Source: a virus. Taken from it: a stretch of 64,000 bases of DNA. Shown here in pieces: positions 1-6,365 of this stretch; within the stretch, counting starts at the first letter, position 1, and every line of letters begins with the position of its first letter. Below the pieces are notes generated by a model that saw nothing but the letters and a program-made list of their open reading frames with translations, was not told the DNA's origin and made no database searches. Location of the stretch: positions 20,593-84,592 of the IMG/VR virus record IMGVR_UViG_3300036770_003738; one strand, given 5' to 3'. The translations under genes and the position numbers were made by a program.

Positions 1-2
1 CA

Positions 3-302
3 ATGGGCAACCTGATTAAAACTCTGTTGCAAAGCGGTGTTAAATTAGGCGTTTCAAGCCGTGGCTCTGGTAATGTAGACGACAGAACAGGACATGTAAG
101 TGACTTCGAAATAGTCACTATAGATGTGGTTGCCCAACCCAGCGCACCCAATGCCTATCCTACAGCTATCTATGAAGGTTTGCTCAACATGAAGCATGGT
201 CATAGAGTGTTGGAAATGGCTCGAGAGACTGGACAAAGCGACAAAGTGCAAAGATATCTGAAGGACGAAGTAAAACGTCTTATCAGAGATCTTAAAATCT
301 AA
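3..302 (+). CDS. gp21: Prohead core protease, C-terminal part (T4 gp21-like)
   Basis: This is the C-terminal 99 residues of a T4-type prohead maturation protease, which cleaves scaffold and capsid precursors inside the prohead. The reading frame is already open at the window edge, so the first Met is probably internal and the true start lies upstream; T4 gp21 is about 212 aa. The segment has the family-like GVSSRG stretch (residues 17-22) and a following VAQPSAPNAYP stretch typical of these proteases. The gene is followed 12 bases later by the scaffold gene and then the capsid gene, the canonical 21-22-23 order. The identification rests on pattern and synteny. Confidence 0.85.
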   Translation: MGNLIKTLLQSGVKLGVSSRGSGNVDDRTGHVSDFEIVTIDVVAQPSAPNAYPTAIYEGLLNMKHGHRVLEMARETGQSDKVQRYLKDEVKRLIRDLKI

Positions 303-314
303 GGAGAACCAGGC

Positions 315-1403
315 ATGTTTGATGCTATTAAACCATTGCTAGATAGCGGCCTGATTAACGAAGACGTTAGCCGAGAACTCAACGAAGCTTGGGATCAAAA
401 GTTAAACGAAGCTCGTGAATCAGTTCGTGCAGAACTACGTGAGGAGTTTGCACAACGCTATGAGCATGATAAGTCAGTCATGGTCGAAGCCCTAGATAAG
501 ATGGTAACAGATGGTCTTGCAAGTGAGATTCAAGCTGTGGCTGCTGAAAAGCGTGCCTTGGCTGAAGATCGTGTTAAGTTCCAAAGCAAAATGAAAGAGT
601 CAGCACAGAAGTTTAACGGCTTCCTAGTGACCAAGCTTGCTGAAGAAATTAGCGAACTGCGCAAAGATCGTAAAATGCACGCCGAAGGCCTCGAAAAGCT
701 TGAGGGTTTCGTTGTGCATGCTCTAGCTAAAGAAATTCAAGAATTTGCTCAAGACAAGCGTGAAGTAGTTGAAACTAAGGTTAAATTAGTTCGCGAAGCA
801 CGTAGCAAGCTTGAAACTCTAAAAGCACGTTTCGTAAAAGAATCTGCAGAGAAAATGAGCAGAGCTGTTAGCCAACATCTAAAGGCAGAACTTACACAAT
901 TGCACGAAGACGTCAAGATTGCTCGTGAGAACAATTTTGGTCGTCGTATCTTTGAAGCATACGCAGCTGAATTTGGTGCAACTCATCTCAATGAGAAAGC
1001 CGAAGTCAAGAAGCTGTATAGTTTGCTAGATAACAAAGATCGTCAGTTGGCAGAAGCAATTGAACTCACTGAGAAGGCAAAAGTTCTCATTGAGAACAAA
1101 GAGCGCGAAATGCGTATGATCAAGGAATCCAATGCTCGTCAAACAGCTATGGATGAATTGCTTGCACCTCTAAACAAGGAAAAAGCAGAAGTCATGCGTA
1201 ATTTGCTAGAAAGCGTCCAGACTCCTCGTCTGAAAAACGCATTTGAGAAATATCTACCAGCAGTGCTGGAAGATCGTTCAGCGAAAGCTACAAAAGTGAT
1301 CGCAGAATCGGTAACCGCAGTTACTGGAGATAAAACTGTTCCAAGTAGTCCACAGGAAGAACGCAGCAATGTGATCGACCTCAAGCGCCTGGCAGGGTTA
1401 TAA
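315..1403 (+). CDS. gp22: Prohead core scaffolding protein (T4 gp22-like)
   Basis: This gene encodes the internal scaffold on which the T4-type prohead assembles and which is later degraded by the protease. The 362-aa product is highly charged and almost entirely helical in character, with long Glu/Lys/Ala-rich stretches that look like coiled coil (about residues 20-290) and an Ile-Asp-Leu-Lys tail. It contains several Leu-X-Glu triplets that could serve as gp21 cleavage sites. T4 gp22 is about 269 aa, so this one is longer. A GGAG ribosome site sits just before the ATG. The gene lies between gp21 and gp23. Confidence 0.88.
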   Translation: MFDAIKPLLDSGLINEDVSRELNEAWDQKLNEARESVRAELREEFAQRYEHDKSVMVEALDKMVTDGLASEIQAVAAEKRALAEDRVKFQSKMKESAQKFNGFLVTKLAEEISELRKDRKMHAEGLEKLEGFVVHALAKEIQEFAQDKREVVETKVKLVREARSKLETLKARFVKESAEKMSRAVSQHLKAELTQLHEDVKIARENNFGRRIFEAYAAEFGATHLNEKAEVKKLYSLLDNKDRQLAEAIELTEKAKVLIENKEREMRMIKESNARQTAMDELLAPLNKEKAEVMRNLLESVQTPRLKNAFEKYLPAVLEDRSAKATKVIAESVTAVTGDKTVPSSPQEERSNVIDLKRLAGL

Positions 1404-1423
1404 AATTTTTATAGGAGACTTAA

Positions 1424-2620
1424 ATGTCACAAGAACTATTAGAAAGCCGCTGGGGCGAGACCAAAGAAGCTCTGCTTGAAGGTCTGAATGGCACCAAGCG
1501 CAACAGCATGGGTGTTATCCTTGAAAACACTCGTAAGTACTTGAAGGAAAACGCTTCCGCAGGTAGCACAGCAGCTGGCAACATTGCCACTCTGAACCGT
1601 GTGATTCTGCCAGTTATCCGACGTGTAATGCCAACCGTTATTGCTAACGAGTTGGTTGGTGTTCAGCCAATGACTGGACCAGTTGGTCAAATCCACACTC
1701 TGCGTGTGCGTTATGCCCAAAACTTGACAGACTCTTCTGCTGCTGCAACTAGCGTTTCAGCTGGCGAAGAAGCTTTGAGCCCATTCAAGATTGCTACTGC
1801 TTATTCTACAGTGCCTCAGGCAACTGCTACAGCTAGCAGCTATACTGGCGGTTCTACTGCTAGCATGGAAGGTACTGGCGGTAAGCAAATTTCCGTTCAG
1901 ATCTTGAAGCAAGCTGTTGAAGCTAAGACTCGTAAGTTACAAGCTCGTTGGACTTTTGAATCTGCTCAAGACGCTCAAGCTATGCACGGTATTGACGTAG
2001 AAGCTGAAATCATGGCCGCTCTGGCACAAGAAATTACAGCTGAAATTGACCAGGAGATTCTCCTGTCCCTACGTTCTTTAGCTGCTACTGAGTTCACATA
2101 CAACCAAGCTACCGTTTCTGGTACTGCTACATTCGTTGGTGACGAACACGCTGCTCTAGCTGTTCTGATCAACCGTGTTGCTAACTTGATCGCCCAACGT
2201 ACTCGTCGTGGCGCTGGTAACTACGCTGTTGTTTCTTCAGCTGCTTTGACTGTTCTACAGTCTGCAACTACTTCTGCTTTTGCTCGTACCACAGAAGGTA
2301 CTTTCGAAGCTCCTACAAACACCAAGTTCGTTGGTACCCTAAACGGTTCTATGCGTGTGTTTGTTGACTCTTACGCCAGCGACACAACTCCTGTGTTGGT
2401 TGGTTATAAAGGTTCTAGCGAAGCTGACGCTCCAGCATTCTACTGCCCATACATCCCATTGATGAGCAGCGGTGTTGTTCTGGATCCGTCTACTTTCGAA
2501 CCAGTCGTGAGCTTCATGACTCGTTATGGTTACATCGAATTGACCAACACTGCTAGCAGCTTCGGCAACGCTGGCGACTATGTTGGTGAGATCGCTGTGT
2601 CTAACCTGTCTTTCAGCTAA
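1424..2620 (+). CDS. gp23: Major capsid protein precursor (T4 gp23-like)
   Basis: This is the main hexameric shell protein of the head, with an HK97-type fold in the family. The N-terminus carries a removable-looking region ending in YLKE at about residue 42, a match to the T4 protease rule (Leu/Ile-X-Glu), followed by a conserved block with NRVILPVIRRVMP and ANELVGVQPM. At 398 aa it is clearly shorter than T4 gp23 (521 aa), which implies a reduced insertion domain. An AGGAGA ribosome site precedes the ATG and a strong terminator follows the stop. The codon choice is regular, as expected for a highly expressed gene. Confidence 0.95.
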   Translation: MSQELLESRWGETKEALLEGLNGTKRNSMGVILENTRKYLKENASAGSTAAGNIATLNRVILPVIRRVMPTVIANELVGVQPMTGPVGQIHTLRVRYAQNLTDSSAAATSVSAGEEALSPFKIATAYSTVPQATATASSYTGGSTASMEGTGGKQISVQILKQAVEAKTRKLQARWTFESAQDAQAMHGIDVEAEIMAALAQEITAEIDQEILLSLRSLAATEFTYNQATVSGTATFVGDEHAALAVLINRVANLIAQRTRRGAGNYAVVSSAALTVLQSATTSAFARTTEGTFEAPTNTKFVGTLNGSMRVFVDSYASDTTPVLVGYKGSSEADAPAFYCPYIPLMSSGVVLDPSTFEPVVSFMTRYGYIELTNTASSFGNAGDYVGEIAVSNLSFS

Positions 2621-2644
2621 TCAACCAGCTGGATCACAAAATCC

Positions 2645-2668
2645 AAAAGGCCCTTCGGGGCCTTTTTT
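2645..2668 (+). terminator. Rho-independent terminator after the capsid gene
   Basis: A nine-base stem (AAAAGGCCC with GGGCCTTTT) closes on a TTCG tetraloop and runs into six T residues. It lies 24 bases after the gp23 stop and separates the head operon from the accessory gene that follows. Confidence 0.93.
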
Positions 2669-2672
2669 ACTG

Positions 2673-2680
2673 GCTAAGTA
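2673..2680 (+). promoter_or_regulatory. Variant late promoter box GCTAAGTA, short spacing
   Basis: GCTAAGTA differs from the late box CTAAATA at one base and ends 5 bases before the ATG at 2686. No Shine-Dalgarno sequence is present. By analogy with T4 late promoters (start about 6 bases after the box) the transcript would start at the ATG. It lies just after the gp23 terminator. Confidence 0.45.
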
Positions 2681-2685
2681 TTTTA

Positions 2686-3618
2686 ATGATAGAATTTTTA
2701 GATCCTAGTCGCTTTTATACTAACAGACAGTATCTGACACAGTGGTTTTCTGAAGATACATTGTGTATTACAGATAACGATTTTGAAAACATAGAGCACA
2801 CAAAAACTCTGTTGAACAAACACGCTAACCCCAATCGCATACTTGACATCACACACAATCCGTGGGTAGATAGCAGAGTGCCATTGTCTATTACACCGGT
2901 GTTGACTAACAACTATGAGTTCTTTTATCGGCCACAATCTGGGGTCCGTTTCTTTCCGCTATTCTTGTGGATGTACAGTTTGAGAAATTCCTTGTGGTGG
3001 AACACATTTTGCTTTGATCAATCTGCTGACAAAACACAAGGCCTCATGTGTTTGAACAACAGACCAAGACCACACAGAACTCAAGTATGGGCAGAGTTCA
3101 ATCGCCGAGGTATCATTGATCAGTGTATATTCAGTTTTACTGAACCAGAGCATCATGAAAAAGATCAGTACTCATATCCTTATCCTTTGAATATTACTGG
3201 TGAACATTTTGATCCCACTAGAAACGACATAGGTGTCGGACACTCAGTTTATAGAGATTGTGCTGTGAACTTGACGACAGAAACAGCAACAGACTTGGCC
3301 TACATCAGTGAAAAAACCTGCAAGACATTTGTGGCCAGACAAATCCCTGTGTTGATTGGCAGTGCGGGAATCAACCAGTTCTTGTCTGATATAGGGCTTG
3401 ACATGTTTTCTGATCTTGTGCCTTGGACCACTTGGGACAACGAAACTGATGATCGTGTTCGAGTGCTGAAGATTGTGGATTTTGTGGAGTCATGGTTGCG
3501 TTCAGGGACCATGCTAGCAGACTATCGCCGTGTACTGCCCAGGGTGGAAGCTAACAAACGCTACTTTCACAGCGAAGCATTTAGAAATCGCATCATGACG
3601 CAGATGGATTCAATCTAA
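2686..3618 (+). CDS. Putative glycosyltransferase (fucosyltransferase/exostosin-like)
   Basis: This 310-aa protein resembles phage and giant-virus glycosyltransferase-like proteins. The telling region is the C-terminal third, with NLTTET, then YISEKTCKTF, then PVLIGSAG and FLSDIGLDMF, an arrangement like the nucleotide-sugar binding half of GT10 fucosyltransferases. An upstream stretch (LNNRPRPHRTQVW) is shared with the protein encoded at 28715-29785, so the two look like paralogues. The gene stands alone between a terminator and a convergent gene, has a variant late box just before its ATG and no ribosome site. The family assignment is inference; the donor and acceptor are unknown. Confidence 0.5.
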   Translation: MIEFLDPSRFYTNRQYLTQWFSEDTLCITDNDFENIEHTKTLLNKHANPNRILDITHNPWVDSRVPLSITPVLTNNYEFFYRPQSGVRFFPLFLWMYSLRNSLWWNTFCFDQSADKTQGLMCLNNRPRPHRTQVWAEFNRRGIIDQCIFSFTEPEHHEKDQYSYPYPLNITGEHFDPTRNDIGVGHSVYRDCAVNLTTETATDLAYISEKTCKTFVARQIPVLIGSAGINQFLSDIGLDMFSDLVPWTTWDNETDDRVRVLKIVDFVESWLRSGTMLADYRRVLPRVEANKRYFHSEAFRNRIMTQMDSI

Positions 3619-3629
3619 GTCAGATGAAA

Positions 3630-3670
3630 GCCCTAACATCCAGGCAGGTCAGTCCAGGAGTAGTTAGGGC
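3630..3670. other. Inverted repeat between convergent genes
   Basis: GCCCTAAC at 3630-3637 pairs perfectly with GTTAGGGC at 3663-3670 around a 25-base loop. It lies in the 119-base gap between two convergent genes, so it may act as a shared 3' end structure, although neither side has a clear T-run. Confidence 0.45.
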
Positions 3671-3737
3671 CAATAATATAGTTTAACGACCTTGCTAATA
3701 TAGTATCTTATATTGGATACATAGTTATTATAGCAAG

Positions 3738-4886
3738 TTATACCTTGTACCACGAGAGATATTGGGTGATTTTTTCAGTCACACTTGTCCAGTCTCCTCT
3801 AACAGGTTGTCTGAACAATCGTGCGCTCACATACCAAGGGCTAGAATCCCGACCCAACAACCAGCGCCAGTCTGTAGCATAGGCATTGAGCATGAGCCAA
3901 GCAGGACGGCCTAGCGCACCTGCGAGATGCGTAATAGCAGTGTCCACGCTGATCACCACATCTAGGTTCATCATGAGTGCAGCAGTGTCAGCAAAGCTTT
4001 GCACAGCACCAGGATAACGACTTACACCGGCGTCAGCTAGTGCTTGTTCTTCTTCAGGCTCGGCATCTATTTGTAGGTTGATCCACTCGTATTGCGGATT
4101 CTTCCGGATCATGTCTAGCATGGTTTTAAAAGGCACACTCTTGTGTTGATTCAACCATGAATCACGACGCCCGCTCCAGCTAAAGCCTACACGCATGCGA
4201 GTTTTTGGGCCTAGCTTTTGTTGCCATACCCGTACTTGATTAGCATCTGCGTTCAAATAGCTTTGTACCTGAGGCAAGTTTTCTACGGTAACACCTAGTA
4301 TGCCCGGGATGCTCATAATAGGAACCCAGGTATCAAACTCCCCAGGATCGTCTAAGTAAGTGCCAGTCCAGGCAATTATATCACTACGTCCTAGCAACGG
4401 TACTAGCCCGTCTGTGACTTGTAGTTTGATACGAGCACCCATCTGATGCAAGTTGTAGATGAATCTTGAAAACTGAATGTTGTCTCCATGACCTTGTTCA
4501 CCTACAACCAAGATTGTTTGGCCTTGCAAGCTTTCTCCGCGCCAACGAGGTTGCGAGTGCCGAGGTTCAGTACCAGCTAAGTGTTCGTACTCCCAACGAG
4601 TTTCGTAAGCTGGCCACCCTTGTTTGTAATCTCCTAACAACAAATGACACACAGCTAGATTGAAACGTGCAGTGATGTTTTTTGGATCTAGTACAGCAGC
4701 ATGTTGCAAAAACGGAACGGCTCTGTTTGGATAGCCTAGTTCGCGCATGACATTGCCGTAGTTGTTGAATGCTGCAGCCGAATCGGGATCTTGCACAAAT
4801 GCCATTGCATAGCATTGCAGTGCCTTTTCGGGTTGTTGTGCAGCACGAAGCTGATTGCCTTGTTCGATTAGTTCGTTGGAATTCAT
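3738..4886 (-). CDS. TPR-repeat glycosyltransferase (GT9/GT41-like)
   Basis: The 382-aa product has two parts. Residues about 1-105 contain three tetratricopeptide repeats (with motifs such as AAFNNYGNVMRELG and ARFNLAVCHLLLGDYKQGW). The rest looks like a heptosyltransferase or O-GlcNAc-transferase-type GT-B domain, with GEQGHGDNIQFSRF near the start and the hallmark VISVDTAITHLAGALG near the end. Such proteins transfer sugars to proteins or glycans. I chose the Met at 4886 over the Met 20 codons upstream because a TTAAATA late box ends 4 bases before it and the TPR region begins right there. The gene is convergent with the preceding glycosyltransferase-like gene and could modify fibres encoded next door (inference). 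Confidence 0.75.
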   Translation of the reverse strand: MNSNELIEQGNQLRAAQQPEKALQCYAMAFVQDPDSAAAFNNYGNVMRELGYPNRAVPFLQHAAVLDPKNITARFNLAVCHLLLGDYKQGWPAYETRWEYEHLAGTEPRHSQPRWRGESLQGQTILVVGEQGHGDNIQFSRFIYNLHQMGARIKLQVTDGLVPLLGRSDIIAWTGTYLDDPGEFDTWVPIMSIPGILGVTVENLPQVQSYLNADANQVRVWQQKLGPKTRMRVGFSWSGRRDSWLNQHKSVPFKTMLDMIRKNPQYEWINLQIDAEPEEEQALADAGVSRYPGAVQSFADTAALMMNLDVVISVDTAITHLAGALGRPAWLMLNAYATDWRWLLGRDSSPWYVSARLFRQPVRGDWTSVTEKITQYLSWYKV

Positions 4887-4890
4887 CAAG

Positions 4891-4898
4891 TATTTAAG
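4891..4898 (-). promoter_or_regulatory. Late promoter box CTTAAATA, short spacing
   Basis: On the minus strand CTTAAATA ends 4 bases before the ATG at 4886. There is no Shine-Dalgarno sequence, so the predicted mRNA is leaderless. Confidence 0.55.
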
Positions 4899-4926
4899 GG
4901 GTGCAAAACACAGTCTAGACATTTTT

Positions 4927-4934
4927 GCTAAATA
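4927..4934 (+). promoter_or_regulatory. Late promoter box GCTAAATA
   Basis: GCTAAATA lies in the divergent gap upstream of the structural gene at 5024. It is followed at 4941-4954 by a small hairpin (CCGCA, ATAC loop, TGCGG) in the presumed leader, and the gene has a distinct AAGGA ribosome site. Confidence 0.5.
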
Positions 4935-5023
4935 TCTAGTCCGCAATACTGCGGCTTATGCTGAGATTAATACCCACAGCGTAGCGACTAGAACTCGCAG
5001 ACTTATTACAAGGAAACAAACAA

Positions 5024-5728
5024 ATGGGTCGTCCTCTAAAAATCAAAAAATCTACTACCAGTGACATTGGTTTCAATCCGTTTAGCGCATTAACTAACCC
5101 GGTGTATCCATCTGATCCTACTGTGTTCGATGGTACAGAATATCTTGGCGTGGTTGGCGGTGCAAATGCCAACGTAGCGTCTGCTGCGTATCCAGTGGTC
5201 AAGTGTCGTGCTTTTATCACCGGTACAGGGGCAGAAGATGATGCTTACATCATTACACAAAAAGGTACTATTAAGTATCAAGTGGCTACAGTGACCGCAG
5301 TGGCTGACGAAGATCTTGTAGCAGGCCAAGCTTATCGAATTTTAACAGTAGGCACAACCGACTGGGTAGCGTGTGGTGCAAGCGATTCCAACGCTGCAAT
5401 CGGTGATATCTTTACTGCAACAGCAGCAGGTTCAGGCACAGGTACTGCTCAAGCAGTCGGCACATGCATTTTGGCCAATGAAGCTGATTCTGCACTAACC
5501 GAAGGCAACATGAACATTACTTTCAGCACTGGCGACAGTACTGCTCAGTTGATCAGCCGTCTGACCAACAAGTTTGCACTAGACTACAGCACACCGCCAG
5601 TTCGCTATGCTGTAAACTTCTTCAGTGACGAAGGTTACGAAATCAAGAGCGGAACCACTGGTGCAACCAACGTTTCGGGACAGCAAAACCAAGTCAGCTT
5701 GGCGATTGTAGAGAACTTTACATCGTAA
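5024..5728 (+). CDS. Putative virion structural protein
   Basis: This 234-aa protein begins with MGRPLKIKK, like a group of aquatic T4-like phage structural proteins that begin MGRPLNKK. The middle (about residues 98-145) carries a common phage module, AGQAYRILTVGTTDW followed by DIFTATAAGSGTGTA, a small beta-rich repeat seen inside many tail and fibre proteins. No enzymatic motif is visible. It lies just upstream of the fibre block, has an AAGGAAA ribosome site and is followed by a terminator. The exact position in the virion is unknown. Confidence 0.6.
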   Translation: MGRPLKIKKSTTSDIGFNPFSALTNPVYPSDPTVFDGTEYLGVVGGANANVASAAYPVVKCRAFITGTGAEDDAYIITQKGTIKYQVATVTAVADEDLVAGQAYRILTVGTTDWVACGASDSNAAIGDIFTATAAGSGTGTAQAVGTCILANEADSALTEGNMNITFSTGDSTAQLISRLTNKFALDYSTPPVRYAVNFFSDEGYEIKSGTTGATNVSGQQNQVSLAIVENFTS

Positions 5729-5742
5729 TATCTCAAACCCTC

Positions 5743-5777
5743 AAATCCTCTCAGCTACATACTGGGAGGATTTTTTT
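5743..5777 (+). terminator. Terminator hairpin that also contains the next ribosome site
   Basis: AAATCCTC (5743-5750) pairs with GAGGATTT (5766-5773) and is followed by a T-run that abuts the ATG at 5778. The right arm contains the GGGAGGA ribosome site of the downstream gene, so formation of the stem would both end transcription and hide the site. Confidence 0.8.
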
Positions 5778-6365
5778 ATGAGCAGAGCATTTGTATTGGG
5801 CAACGGAATCAGCCGTCAAGGTCTGGACTTAGAACTACTAAAACAGTTAGGGCAAGTTTACGGTTGCAACGCAATCTGTAGAGAGTTTGTGCCAAATGTG
5901 TTGGTCAGCACAGACACTCCGATTAGCAAAAGCATACAAGAATCAGGGTATTCTCAGCAGCACATGATGTATACTAGAAAACCATTGCCTGCATTGGGTG
6001 CTCGCAGAATACCACAAGAATATTATGGGTATAGTTCGGGACCTGCAGCAGTTGGGATAGCAGCAATTGACCGTAATGCTGCAATATATCTAATAGGTTT
6101 TGATATGGGCCCAACTACTACTGGTAAATTTAATAACGTCTATGCGGACTCGGAGTTTTATAAAGCTAGTTCAGCTCCTCCTACCTTTACAGGCAATTGG
6201 GCTACTCAAATAGTAAAAATTTGTCGAGATTTTCCCAAAATAAAATTCATTAGGGTCGTAGGGAAAACTACTGCAGAAATTGCTGCACTAACTAACATAC
6301 CCAATTTGTATCATATGCCAATTGAAGACTTCCTAAACAGAATAAATAACACAAAGGAACTCTAA
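5778..6365 (+). CDS. GT42/DUF115-like Rossmann protein, possible glycosyltransferase
   Basis: The 195-aa product starts with LGNGISRQGLD, then VYGCNA, then LVSTD, followed by SSGPAAVGIA and IYLIGFDMGP. This order resembles the sialyltransferase Cst-II family (GNGPSL, FRCN, SGVYMCAVAIALG, IYLSGIDF) and the related DUF115/MAF flagellin glycosylation proteins. That suggests a CMP-sugar-using transferase fold, but the match is from memory of motifs and the protein is short (Cst-II is near 260-290 aa). Its stop codon directly abuts the first fibre gene, so the two are translated as a pair. A role in decorating fibres is an inference. Confidence 0.4.
   Translation: MSRAFVLGNGISRQGLDLELLKQLGQVYGCNAICREFVPNVLVSTDTPISKSIQESGYSQQHMMYTRKPLPALGARRIPQEYYGYSSGPAAVGIAAIDRNAAIYLIGFDMGPTTTGKFNNVYADSEFYKASSAPPTFTGNWATQIVKICRDFPKIKFIRVVGKTTAEIAALTNIPNLYHMPIEDFLNRINNTKEL

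Noticed and set aside
1398-1411. TTATAAAATTTTTATA before gp23 as a late promoter
   Set aside because: It differs from TAAATA-type boxes at more than one base; it is too weak to list, though an AT-rich promoter cannot be excluded.
3630-3670. Possible tRNA-like acceptor stem (GCCCTAAC with GTTAGGGC)
   Set aside because: The span is only 41 bases and lacks D, anticodon and T arms, so it is listed as a plain inverted repeat.
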